Shown: positions 52,554 to 61,677 of the stretch, piece by piece | Numbering within the stretch: position 1 is the stretch's first letter | Layout: every line of letters starts with the position of its first letter | NCBI GenBank assembly: GCA_037381915.1 | Contig: JARRQJ010000003.1 | Span: 1 to 64,000 of the forward strand | From: JARRQJ01 sp037381915 | GTDB lineage: Bacteria; Pseudomonadota; Gammaproteobacteria; DRLM01 | Direction of reading: 5' to 3' | Length of the DNA stretch: 64,000 bases | The notes under the pieces: model-generated | Databases searched by the model: none | What the model was told of the DNA's origin: nothing | What the model saw: the letters and a program-made list of their open reading frames with translations, nothing else | Position numbers and translations under genes: made by a program

Positions 52554-53683
52554 GTGATTTCGCGCCGCATCTGGAAGAGCCCGCAGTACGCGCCTTGCTT
52601 GACCGACTCGTCGACCTCCTTGATCGCACGCCGCTTGCCGAAAGGTCGCGCCCGCCCGGATTTCGTGTGAATCCCCGTGAATTGCCAATATTTTTCGCGA
52701 TCGAGGATGCCCAGGACCGCCGGCTGGTATGGCGCTTCATCGAGCAGTTGCGCGATGCCGGCTGGATTCAGATCGCCGGCAAGCGCCACGGTGCAGGCCA
52801 GGCGCCGTGGGAGGTGTCGCCGCGCCTCACGTTGGTGCCGCAGGCCGAGGGGGCGGTGCGTGCCGCGCTCGGTCGGGAGTTCGTCGAAACCCCCTACGCG
52901 CGGCAATGGCGCGAGGCGGTGCTGGCCGCCGCGCCGCGATTTGCCGGTGATGCCCGGCCGATCAGCCGCACACCCATCGAAGTGCCCGATGCCGCGCCCG
53001 AACAGATCATCGATCGGATCTGCAAGATGGCGGATCTGGCGCCGGGAACCCTCACCCGCGAGGCTAGCGCCCGTTATTTGTGGGGATTATCGAAACTATT
53101 AGATAACCGGGTCGATGCGGTCAATGCCGCGCTGGGCCGGGCCGTGCTTCGCGAAAAGCCGCTTCTGGTTAACGTGCATGTGCCAAGCGACGCGCTACGC
53201 GAGGTGCTGTTCATCGAAAACGAGGTATCGTACCTGATGGCGATTGCTGCCTGTCCCGCGTGGCGGGCATTGGTATGGAGTTCCGGCTTCATGGCATCCG
53301 CCCGACGATTGCGCGAGCACGGTGGAATGACGATACATGCTACTGCAGCGAGCGCACGTGACGGTCTGTTCCGGCTCGAGATGTTGCTGCAAGGCGCCGA
53401 AGAGCTGCCATTCGCCTTCTTCGGCGATCTCGACTATGCGGGGATGCGGATCTTGCGTCAGTTGCGCGAGAGTTTTCCGTCGATGAGTGCCTGGCATGCT
53501 GGCTACCGAGCGTTGTTGCATCAGCTCGAGCGCGGTGATGGTCACTCGCCTGGGGCCGGCGATAAAGCCGGGCAGATCGATCCCGGGGCGACTGGGTGCA
53601 TGTATGCCGACGGGACAATACTCCCAGCCATTCGAGCATTAGGAAAGTTCGTAGACCAAGAAGGCTACAGTTGGATCGACTAA
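52550..53683 (+). CDS. jetD: Wadjet TOPRIM nuclease JetD
   Basis: A 377-aa JetD (DUF3322 plus DUF2220). The N-terminal arm (residues ~1-190) has winged-helix character, including LPIFFAIEDAQDRRLVWRFIEQL (core: DRRLVWRFIEQLRDAGWI). The C-terminal TOPRIM fold carries the metal ligands E223 in FIENEVSYL and D293/D295 in FFGDLDYAGMRI, matching topoisomerase VI-like TOPRIM nucleases. JetD cleaves plasmid DNA trapped by the JetABC motor. The ATGA overlap with jetC shows coupling. An inverted repeat right after the stop may help end the operon. Confidence 0.91.
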   Translation: MSDFAPHLEEPAVRALLDRLVDLLDRTPLAERSRPPGFRVNPRELPIFFAIEDAQDRRLVWRFIEQLRDAGWIQIAGKRHGAGQAPWEVSPRLTLVPQAEGAVRAALGREFVETPYARQWREAVLAAAPRFAGDARPISRTPIEVPDAAPEQIIDRICKMADLAPGTLTREASARYLWGLSKLLDNRVDAVNAALGRAVLREKPLLVNVHVPSDALREVLFIENEVSYLMAIAACPAWRALVWSSGFMASARRLREHGGMTIHATAASARDGLFRLEMLLQGAEELPFAFFGDLDYAGMRILRQLRESFPSMSAWHAGYRALLHQLERGDGHSPGAGDKAGQIDPGATGCMYADGTILPAIRALGKFVDQEGYSWID

Positions 53684-53707
53684 TATTCGCTGGGAGTCAA
53701 CGAATAT
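53683..53707 (+). terminator. Weak hairpin after jetD
   Basis: ATATTCG (53683-53689) and CGAATAT (53701-53707) form a 7-bp stem with an 11-nt loop starting at the jetD stop codon. No T run follows, so termination strength is doubtful. Confidence 0.35.
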
Positions 53708-54139
53708 CGGGAAAGGGGAATATCCGAGAATTTCAATTTCAACCAGAGTGTCGCCTCAGCGGTCCGCTTGTACACCTCAGTAACCTGGACTGCTTTTCTA
53801 TTTCCGATCTCTGCTGCCGGACGTGTGTACACCGAAGGATGGTGGAAAGAGGTGCGCGCGCCAGGCCGTGGTGGACACATGTGAGCTGCTAAGGCCTGTA
53901 TAAAGTCGCTGAAGTTATCGTGTGAATTACTAAATCCGGAATTGGCCAAGCTCTCTAGACTAACCATCCACGCCGACCCGAGAACGATGTCACAAATCGT
54001 GTCTAACTGGACATGAAAAACAGCGGTGCCCGTAGTTTGATGGATCGTTAACTGTCTATCCTGACAGCAGTCTTCTCTAGTAAGGAATCAACCGTATCGA
54101 GGGTTCATGATGTCTATTAATTAATTGTTTTTATTATAT
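53684..54139. other. 456-bp gene-free right end of the island
   Basis: Neither strand gives a plausible protein here and no integrase fragment is recognisable by eye. The DNA becomes progressively AT-rich toward the tRNA, ending in an AT-only stretch from about 54115. This is where integrase genes of tRNA-targeting islands usually lie, so its emptiness suggests loss. Confidence 0.5.
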
Positions 54140-54233
<94 letters not shown>

Positions 54234-54405
54234 CGGGACTGCATGCGCAGGGCATGCAAAGGCAGAGAAGGGTAAACTAGAATTCAGTCAGGCGCAACGG
54301 TTAAGCAAAGGGACCGGTTGCCACTTTTACGGATCGTCCGATAGATAGGAAAAGGCCCGCCACCGTGATATATACAAAATCAAGAGCCGTACAGGATGTC
54401 CGCCG

Positions 54406-57400
54406 ATGATTTTCGCCTCGCCTCCCGCCCCCCTGAGCCTCTTGCGTTCCGCCATCGCCACCGCCTATCTCGCCGATGAAAGTGTCTGTGTCGACGGCAT
54501 ATTGCGCGAGGCGGTGCTCGATGAGGCGGTTCGGCAAGGCGCCCACCGCCGCGCCTACCAGTTGGTGGAGACGGTCCGCCGCCGACAACGCCAGGAGAGC
54601 AGCCTGGATGCCTTTCTCCACGAATACGACCTGTCCTCCCGGGAAGGGGTGATGCTCATGTGTCTGGCCGAGGCCCTGCTCCGCATTCCCGACGCCGGCA
54701 CCGCAGACCGCCTCATCCAGGACAAGTTGAGCAAGGGTGTCTGGGACAAACACCTGGGGCACAGCCATTCCCTGCTGGTCAACGCCTCCACCTGGGGCTT
54801 GATGCTCACCGGCCGCCTGGTGAAATGGGGTGCCGACCATCCCCAGGACCTCGGTGACGCCCTGGGCCGCCTGGCGGCGCGCCTCGGGGAACCGATGGTG
54901 CGACTGGCCCTGAAACAGGCTATGGGCATATTGGGCGAGCAATTCGTCATGGGCCGCAGCATCGACGAGGCCTTGAGCCGTAGTCATCAGAAAAGCCGGC
55001 GAATGTACCGTTATTCCTTCGACATGCTCGGCGAGGCGGCGCTGACCTATCAGGACGCGGATCGCTACACCGAGGCCTATCTCGACGCCATCGCCGAACT
55101 CGCCGCGGATCCCTCCTCTCAAAATCCGGATTTCTTCGCAAGGCCAAGTCTGTCGGTAAAGTTATCCGCCCTCCATCCGCGCTATGAGTTCGCCCAACGG
55201 GATCAGGTCATGGCGGAACTCCTGCCGCGTCTCTCCCATATAGTCAGCAAGGCAAGGGCCGCCAATGTCGCCGTCACTCTGGATGCAGAGGAAGCGGACC
55301 GCCTGGATCTTTCACTGGACCTGTTCGCCGCCCTATTTCATTCACCGTCTCTGGACGCCTGGCCGGGATTGGGGCTGGCGGTCCAGGCCTATCAAAAGCG
55401 CGCATTGGCGGTATTGGATTGGCTCATCGATGCGGCGCGGACGCGTGGCAGATGCATTCCCGTGCGTCTGGTTAAAGGTGCCTACTGGGATACGGAGATC
55501 AAGCGCGCACAGATGCTCGGCCTGCCGAACTACCCGGTGTACACGCGCAAGCTCAGCACCGACGCGTCCTATCTGGCCTGCGCCAAAAAAATGTGCGCCG
55601 CCCGCGACGCCCTCTTCCCCCAATTCGCCACCCACAATGCCTACACTGCGGCCGCCCTAATCGAGATCGCCGGTGATCGCCGCAACTTTGAATTCCAGCG
55701 CCTGCACGGCATGGGCGACGCCCTCTATCAACAGTTGCTGAATGATCCCGACCTGGGCGTCGCCTGTCGCGTCTATGCCCCGGTGGGCAGCCATGAGGAC
55801 CTATTGCCCTACCTGGTACGGCGCCTCCTGGAAAACGGTGCCAACACCTCCTTTGTCAACCGCCTCGAAGATGAACGGACACCAATCGAAGAGGTGATCG
55901 CCGATCCGCTCGCCCGTCTGCAGGCCACGACGCCCAAGGCCCATCCCCGCATCCCCCTGCCGGTGGACCTCTACCCCGACCGCCGCAACTCGGCGGGCAT
56001 CGATCTCACCGATCCCCTCGCCCTGGAGGCCCTGGCAGGCGCCATGGACACGGCCATGGAAAAACGCCGGCGCGCCATACCGCTGATCGGCCGCGAAACG
56101 GCTGTGGGAGAAGAGCGAGCACTGAACGATCCCAGCGATCGCCGCCGTAGCATCGGCAGCGTCGTGAATGCGGACGGCACGATGCTTGAACATGCCCTCG
56201 CCACGGCAACCGCGGCCGCGCCGCGGTGGAACGCCGTGCCGGCGGAACAACGGGCGGAGATTCTGGAACGCGCGGCCATGCTACTCGAGGAAAACCGGCC
56301 TGAATTGATGGCGCTGTGTGTCCGTGAAGGCGGCAAGACCGTTCCCGATGCCTTGGCGGAAGTACGGGAGGCCGTGGACTTCTGCCGTTATTATGCGGCT
56401 CTCGCCCGCGGGGATTTCGCTTCACCCCATTCCCTGCCGGGACCGACCGGCGAACACAACGAATTGCAATACCACGGCCGCGGCGTATTCGCCTGTATCA
56501 GCCCCTGGAATTTCCCCCTGGCGATCTTCGCCGGCCAGGTGAGCGCCGCACTGGCCGCGGGTAATGCGGTACTCGCCAAGCCCGCTGGCCAGACGCCGCT
56601 CATCGCCCACCGCGCCGTGCAATTACTGCATGAGGCGGGCGTGCCTTTCGAGGTACTGCATTTCCTCCCCGGCGAAGGACGGCTGCTCGGACCGCTGCTG
56701 GCGGGCGACGAACGCATCAACGGCATCGCCTTCACCGGCTCCACCGAAACCGCCCGCTCACTGCAGCGCGCCCTGGCCGCGCGCGACGGCGCAATCGTCC
56801 CGCTCATCGCCGAGACCGGCGGGATAAACACCATGATCGTGGACAGTTCCGCCCTGCCCGAGCAGGTGGTCAAGGATGCCTTGCGTTCCGCCTTCAACAG
56901 CGCGGGACAACGTTGCTCCGCATTGCGCGTCCTGTTCCTGCAGGAAGACATCGCCTCCCGGGTCATGGAACTGCTGGCGGGGGCCATGGCGGAACTGCGC
57001 ATCGGCGATCCCGCCCTGCTCTCCACCGACATCGGCCCGGTCATCGATGAAACGGCGCGTGCCAAACTGATCGAACACGCCGCTCACATGGAACAGCACG
57101 GCCGCCTGATACACAAAATGGAGATACCCGACGAACTGCGGCACGGCTGCTATTTCCCCCCGCATCTTTTCGAAATCGATGAACTGGGGCGATTGCGGGA
57201 GGAGGTATTCGGGCCGATTCTCCACATCGTCCGGTTCCGCGGCAGGTCTCTGGACAAGGTGATCGACGACATCAACGACAGCGGTTACGGGCTGACCGTG
57301 GGAATTCACAGCCGCGTCGACACCACGATCCGCCATATTCAAAATCGCGTCCGGGCCGGTAATTGCTATGTCAATCGCGATATGATCGGGGCCGTGGTGG

Positions 57401-57555
57401 GCGTCCAACCTTTCGGCGGCGAAGGCCTGTCCGGTACCGGCCCCAAGGCCGGCGGCCCGGACTATTTGCGCCGCTTCGCCGTGGAGCGCACCCTAACCAT
57501 CAACACCGCCGCGGTGGGCGGCAATACTTCGCTATTGTCGCTTGGGGAAAAATAG
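54406..57555 (+). CDS. putA: Bifunctional proline dehydrogenase/P5C dehydrogenase PutA
   Basis: A 1049-aa PutA oxidising proline to glutamate with substrate channelling. The proline dehydrogenase half holds SVKLSALHPRYE, VTLDAEEADRLDLSLDLF and VRLVKGAYWDTEIKRAQ (pieces of the FAD barrel). The aldehyde dehydrogenase half has FACISPWNFPLAIFAGQ, GFTGSTETA-like AFTGSTETA, catalytic base E803 (LIAETGG) and nucleophile C837 (GQRCSALR). There is no N-terminal ribbon-helix-helix domain, so this is a minimal, non-DNA-binding PutA of the ~1000-aa class. It is a single gene next to the tRNA, with AGGA before the ATG. Confidence 0.96.
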   Translation: MIFASPPAPLSLLRSAIATAYLADESVCVDGILREAVLDEAVRQGAHRRAYQLVETVRRRQRQESSLDAFLHEYDLSSREGVMLMCLAEALLRIPDAGTADRLIQDKLSKGVWDKHLGHSHSLLVNASTWGLMLTGRLVKWGADHPQDLGDALGRLAARLGEPMVRLALKQAMGILGEQFVMGRSIDEALSRSHQKSRRMYRYSFDMLGEAALTYQDADRYTEAYLDAIAELAADPSSQNPDFFARPSLSVKLSALHPRYEFAQRDQVMAELLPRLSHIVSKARAANVAVTLDAEEADRLDLSLDLFAALFHSPSLDAWPGLGLAVQAYQKRALAVLDWLIDAARTRGRCIPVRLVKGAYWDTEIKRAQMLGLPNYPVYTRKLSTDASYLACAKKMCAARDALFPQFATHNAYTAAALIEIAGDRRNFEFQRLHGMGDALYQQLLNDPDLGVACRVYAPVGSHEDLLPYLVRRLLENGANTSFVNRLEDERTPIEEVIADPLARLQATTPKAHPRIPLPVDLYPDRRNSAGIDLTDPLALEALAGAMDTAMEKRRRAIPLIGRETAVGEERALNDPSDRRRSIGSVVNADGTMLEHALATATAAAPRWNAVPAEQRAEILERAAMLLEENRPELMALCVREGGKTVPDALAEVREAVDFCRYYAALARGDFASPHSLPGPTGEHNELQYHGRGVFACISPWNFPLAIFAGQVSAALAAGNAVLAKPAGQTPLIAHRAVQLLHEAGVPFEVLHFLPGEGRLLGPLLAGDERINGIAFTGSTETARSLQRALAARDGAIVPLIAETGGINTMIVDSSALPEQVVKDALRSAFNSAGQRCSALRVLFLQEDIASRVMELLAGAMAELRIGDPALLSTDIGPVIDETARAKLIEHAAHMEQHGRLIHKMEIPDELRHGCYFPPHLFEIDELGRLREEVFGPILHIVRFRGRSLDKVIDDINDSGYGLTVGIHSRVDTTIRHIQNRVRAGNCYVNRDMIGAVVGVQPFGGEGLSGTGPKAGGPDYLRRFAVERTLTINTAAVGGNTSLLSLGEK

Positions 57556-57653
57556 TCGGCGCGCGTGCAGCGAAGATGTTTCTTGCTTGTCCAAAGTCAA
57601 GACGCCTTGAGTCGGCGCGTCGCGTCCTGAGGAGGCAAGAATCTTGAGGCCGT

Positions 57654-58283
57654 TCAGTGCTGATGATCGGCTTCATCGCCATGATCATGGTCAGGATGAT
57701 CGTCGGCTGCCTCCCCATGATTATGGTCGGAGTCTGCATCGGCGTCGTGATGATGGTCATGATCGTCGTCTTCCTCCGGTCCGGCCATTTTGTCCATTTC
57801 CTTGTATTGCTCCACGGTCATATGCGGCAATTTCCTGAGGAAAGCCACCATGGCCCAGATCTTTTGATCACTGTGCGTCGGGCCCCAGGCGGGCATGCCG
57901 GTCATCCTCACGCCGTTTTTTATCACCCAGAACAGTTCCGCGGGCTGCCATTCCTCCACCGCTTCCTGCAGTTTGGGCGGCTTGGGCATCAGACCCTGGC
58001 GAATTTCGGTGGAATCGATACCTGGCGCGAGATGACAGCCGACACACATCTCTCGATAGTGACGGAAACCTTCCATGATCATCCGTGGGTCCTCGAGGGG
58101 GGGCGCGACGATTCCCTTGGCGTGATAACGCACCGAATTGTCCATGGTAGTACTCAGCACAAACGCCGTTAAGGGATTATGCGGATTGGTGGCGGCGACG
58201 TTGATCACCCCGGAAAACATCGCGCCCGCCCCGACGATGAGGGCGAACACCGCCAAACCGAGAAATCCCTTTATGCAGTTCAT
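57654..58283 (-). CDS. Cytochrome c family protein with His/Asp-rich tail
   Basis: A 209-aa exported or membrane-anchored c-type cytochrome. The start at 58283 has GGGAGGT 5 bp upstream; the N-terminal hydrophobic segment (LGLAVFALIVGAGAMFSGVI) is a signal or anchor. Haem attaches at C80 and C83 of CVGCH, and a methionine in VRMTGMPAWGPTH is the likely axial ligand. The last ~38 residues contain eleven histidines among many aspartates, a probable metal-binding tail. It lies 175 bp downstream of the BTAD regulator gene on the same strand. Electron-transfer partner unknown. Confidence 0.88.
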   Translation of the reverse strand: MNCIKGFLGLAVFALIVGAGAMFSGVINVAATNPHNPLTAFVLSTTMDNSVRYHAKGIVAPPLEDPRMIMEGFRHYREMCVGCHLAPGIDSTEIRQGLMPKPPKLQEAVEEWQPAELFWVIKNGVRMTGMPAWGPTHSDQKIWAMVAFLRKLPHMTVEQYKEMDKMAGPEEDDDHDHHHDADADSDHNHGEAADDHPDHDHGDEADHQH

Positions 58284-58458
58284 AACTACCTCCCAAGGCT
58301 GCGGCATGCCGGCTCAGCACGCCCCTACGTGGTCAAGACCGCGCTTTCAGCGTCTCATACGATTGATCGGAAAGGCGGCGGCGCAGCACAGTATTTTGCA
58401 CTGCCAAACGAGGCGCCTATTTCCATCACCAGTTTATTCCCAAATTGCAACTATCGCA

Positions 58459-61400
58459 TTAACAGGACAATGACAGCAATAGTCGCTGGGTCTCGATGGA
58501 AAGATCAACGCCAAGCTTGGCGCGAAAGACCTTGACTGCCCGCTCATAGAGCCGTACGGACTCGGCCTTCTGTCCGATGGCGGCGTAACTTGTCATCAGA
58601 CCGCGATAGAAGGCCTCCACCAGATCGTCGATCTCCAAGGCACGCTGATAATAGCGGATCGCATCCTCATGGCGATTGAGCCGTTGCAGCTCCTTGCCCC
58701 AGTTGCAAAAGATCTGGACGAATTTGGCATGCAACCTTTCACGCATCGGAATGGCCCAAGGGGCGTCATCCTCCGAATCGAGAAAAGGCATATGATATAT
58801 TTCGCAGATGGCCCCGTATGTCTCGCAGCCATCATTGGCCGCCTCCGAAGCCAGCCGTTCGAAGGTCCAGCAATCGACCCAGCAAAGCTGCGGATCCAGA
58901 CTGAGACGCCCCTCCTGGCGCTTGACGGTGTCGTTGCCGATCAACTTGCGCAGCCTGAATAATGAGGTCGCAAGCGCCTGCTGGGCCGCGTCGCCGTCCG
59001 ACTCAGGCCAGAGGGCGCTCGCCAGGCGCTGTTCGCTGACGTCTCTGCCGCCGAAGGCGATGAGTGCTTTCAACATATTCATCGGTGCGCGCTGTGCCTT
59101 GCCTTCAAAACGAATCGGCAAATCGTCATTCAATACATTAAAGCGGCCCAAAGTGTATATCTTTACCGGATACGGCCAGCTGTCCGTGGTGGCAGACGTC
59201 GGGTCCGGCAGAAGCTTATGCTGTTTGATAAGGCGACGGACGTAGTCGGCCTCTATCCCTTGATCCAGGGCAATGCCGCACAGCCTGGAGATCACCGAGC
59301 GCGGCCAGAAGAAAAAGTGCATGTAACCGTTTTCCCGGCCGAGACGCATCGCATCCGTGAGCAGCAGTATCCCTGTCGCCTCCTTGTTCTGATCGATGGC
59401 CAAATGAGCGGCGAACAGCAAATAGACCCATTCGAGCAAAGGATTATCGATGGTTTGTCCGATTTCCCGCGCGCGCTGCAAATAGGCCTCGGCGGTTTCG
59501 GTATCACCCAACCAGTAGTACACCAATCCCATACCCAGCATGAACGCCGCCAGGAAATAGGCCTTACCCGATCGCTCCGCCTTTTTGATGGCGAATTCGG
59601 CGTGCTTGCCCGCCACCCCCGGTTGATTGGTCAATGCGGCATGCCACGCAGCCATGGCATGGTAAATAGAGGCTTCGGTATAACGGGTCTTTTCAAACAC
59701 CGCCGCCATACCTTTAACAAAATCCCCCGCGGCATCAAGATCGTTCAGACTGAACGCCGTCGTCGCGCCATGTCCGAGCAAGACCATGTCCCACATATGA
59801 ATCCCGGTATCCCGCGACAATTGCAGCCCCTGATTTACCGACTGCAGACAACGTTCGTGAAGCCCGGCGTGCATGGCATAAATGGCATCGACCAGGTACC
59901 ACATTACCTGCGCGAACGGCGATGAATCGATCTTGCTCAAATCACCACGTTGTGTTTCAAGGATGATGCTTGCCTGGGCAAGGTCGCCGCGCCACAGGCA
60001 ATTTTTGGCAATATGCAAGGTAAGCATCATGCGCAGGGCCGGATCGATATCGGAGGCGATCAGTTGCCTGGCGCGCTGTTCCACAAGCGTCATGCGTGGA
60101 TGATTGGGTTTCCAAAACATCATTGCGGTGAACATGGTAAAGGTCACGCTTCCGGCAATTTGCGGCGACGGCATATTCGGACAACGCGTCAACAGGGCGT
60201 CCATTTCACCGATCCAATGCTCAGCCTCCTTTAGATCACCGTAGGCATAAACGATGGAATCCATCACGCCCGCCCAACTCAAAAAGACGCCTTCCGGATC
60301 GTCGTTCTCCTGAAATAGGACGTAGGCCTGCTCGAAATAGGGACGGCTCAGCACCGGATCGTAGAACAATAGGCTCATGCCCAGCCAATAGCTCAGGTAC
60401 GGCTTCGCATCCATAACCTCCTCGGGAAACATGCGCAGCCAGGTCTCCAAAGTGCGGTGACGCCCCTGTTCATGGAGTCTTCCCGCATGTGCAGAGATCA
60501 CCTCGGCGGCTGTGTCCCAGTCCTCTATCTTGAGAAACATTTGCACGCCGTCCTCCACCTGGCCCGAGGCTACCAATATCTGCGCCGCCCGGCGGCGAAT
60601 GTCCTTCAAGGTTTCCGCTGAAAGCGTCGCTTCGGCCCGTTCCAAAAGAAATTCGCGAAACAACGGATGATATTGGTACACGGGATTTTGGTCGCCGTGT
60701 TTCGTGGTGAAATAATTTAGCTGGGCGAACCGGGACACCATGCGGCTGGCCTCGGGTGAACCGATCAGTTCATCGATGGTCTGCGGCCACATGACGGGCA
60801 GGACGGCAGTATGCTGCATAATATCCTGAATCTCCGGAGAGAGGCTGTTGAAGACTTCTTCGGCGAAGTAATCGAATACGACGGAATCAAGCGCGCCCGC
60901 GGGCCCGCTTGCGAAATTTACGTGGGACTTCATTTGCAGGACCAGGGACAGACCCGCCGCCCAACCGCCCACCCTCATCTGCAGTTGCTTTGCCGCCTCG
61001 TCCGAAGGCAGCATCAAACCGTGCATGGCCGCGATGGCCTTCACCTCGTCCGGGCTCAATTGCAGTTCATCCCATTCGATAATCGCCACCATGTTACTGG
61101 CGCGCAAGCGCGCCATGGCGGGAGGGCATTCCTTTCTGGTGATGATCACGATACGCCCGCCTTGCGGCAATTCGCTACAGGCCACCCGTATCGCCTCGTG
61201 CAACGCCGCATCTTCCGCAACATCCTGGTAGTTGTCGAGCACGATAAGAAAGGGGACATCCAGCTGGCGGTAGAGCTCCTGAAAGTACTGCCGGGCAAAG
61301 GCAGCAATCCCCTGAGAAAACTCGGGCGTCAGATGCGGCATGGCTGGCTTGTCGTGCGCAGTCGTATCGTGGGCCGCCATGCCTAGATAATGAAAGAAGC

Positions 61401-61629
61401 TCGCCAGGTCCTCATCGCACTTGTCCACCTGATACCACAGACAGGGAAGATTACGAGTTTCGACATAGGTCGCGATCAAGGTCGACTTGCCGGCACCCGG
61501 GGGACCGCTGACCACCACCAGCTGGCGGGAACGCATCTCGTCAAGCAGATTATGCAAATCGGTACGTTGATAAGTAAGTGCGAGTCTTGGGCGGGCAATT
61601 TTGGGTATGACAGCTTTATCCGCGCTCAT
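58459..61629 (-). CDS. MalT-like STAND ATPase with C-terminal BTAD/SARP regulator domain
   Basis: A 1056-aa regulator. The N-terminal STAND NTPase resembles MalT: IARPRLALTYQRTDLHNLL, Walker A SGPPGAGKST (K48), Walker B FLIVLDNYQDV and GGWAAGLSLVLQM. Residues ~400-800 are TPR-like helical repeats. Instead of MalT's LuxR HTH, the C-terminus has an OmpR-like winged helix (YPVKIYTLGRFNVL, AQQALATSLFRLRKLIG) joined to a bacterial transcriptional activator domain (RYYQRALEIDDLVEAFYRGLMTSY in pieces). Such proteins sense a ligand through the repeats. The target is unknown; its own promoter carries a 13-bp direct repeat. Confidence 0.88.
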   Translation of the reverse strand: MSADKAVIPKIARPRLALTYQRTDLHNLLDEMRSRQLVVVSGPPGAGKSTLIATYVETRNLPCLWYQVDKCDEDLASFFHYLGMAAHDTTAHDKPAMPHLTPEFSQGIAAFARQYFQELYRQLDVPFLIVLDNYQDVAEDAALHEAIRVACSELPQGGRIVIITRKECPPAMARLRASNMVAIIEWDELQLSPDEVKAIAAMHGLMLPSDEAAKQLQMRVGGWAAGLSLVLQMKSHVNFASGPAGALDSVVFDYFAEEVFNSLSPEIQDIMQHTAVLPVMWPQTIDELIGSPEASRMVSRFAQLNYFTTKHGDQNPVYQYHPLFREFLLERAEATLSAETLKDIRRRAAQILVASGQVEDGVQMFLKIEDWDTAAEVISAHAGRLHEQGRHRTLETWLRMFPEEVMDAKPYLSYWLGMSLLFYDPVLSRPYFEQAYVLFQENDDPEGVFLSWAGVMDSIVYAYGDLKEAEHWIGEMDALLTRCPNMPSPQIAGSVTFTMFTAMMFWKPNHPRMTLVEQRARQLIASDIDPALRMMLTLHIAKNCLWRGDLAQASIILETQRGDLSKIDSSPFAQVMWYLVDAIYAMHAGLHERCLQSVNQGLQLSRDTGIHMWDMVLLGHGATTAFSLNDLDAAGDFVKGMAAVFEKTRYTEASIYHAMAAWHAALTNQPGVAGKHAEFAIKKAERSGKAYFLAAFMLGMGLVYYWLGDTETAEAYLQRAREIGQTIDNPLLEWVYLLFAAHLAIDQNKEATGILLLTDAMRLGRENGYMHFFFWPRSVISRLCGIALDQGIEADYVRRLIKQHKLLPDPTSATTDSWPYPVKIYTLGRFNVLNDDLPIRFEGKAQRAPMNMLKALIAFGGRDVSEQRLASALWPESDGDAAQQALATSLFRLRKLIGNDTVKRQEGRLSLDPQLCWVDCWTFERLASEAANDGCETYGAICEIYHMPFLDSEDDAPWAIPMRERLHAKFVQIFCNWGKELQRLNRHEDAIRYYQRALEIDDLVEAFYRGLMTSYAAIGQKAESVRLYERAVKVFRAKLGVDLSIETQRLLLSLSC

Positions 61630-61648
61630 GAACCTATCCCCTTATAAT

Positions 61649-61677
61649 ATTTTTTATATTAAATATTTTTTATATTA
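61649..61677. promoter_or_regulatory. 13-bp direct repeat upstream of the BTAD regulator
   Basis: ATTTTTTATATTA occurs twice, at 61649-61661 and 61665-61677, centre spacing 16 bp, within an almost pure A/T block just before the regulator's start at 61629. SARP/BTAD proteins bind direct repeats, so this is a candidate autoregulatory operator; low complexity weakens the case. It also likely contains the promoter. Confidence 0.45.

Noticed and set aside
53684..54139. Integrase remnant at the right end of the island
   Set aside because: Neither strand shows tyrosine-recombinase motifs (R..HxxR..Y) or a long frame; left as non-coding.
61649..61677. CRISPR-like repeats
   Set aside because: Only two low-complexity A/T copies 16 bp apart without spacers or cas genes.
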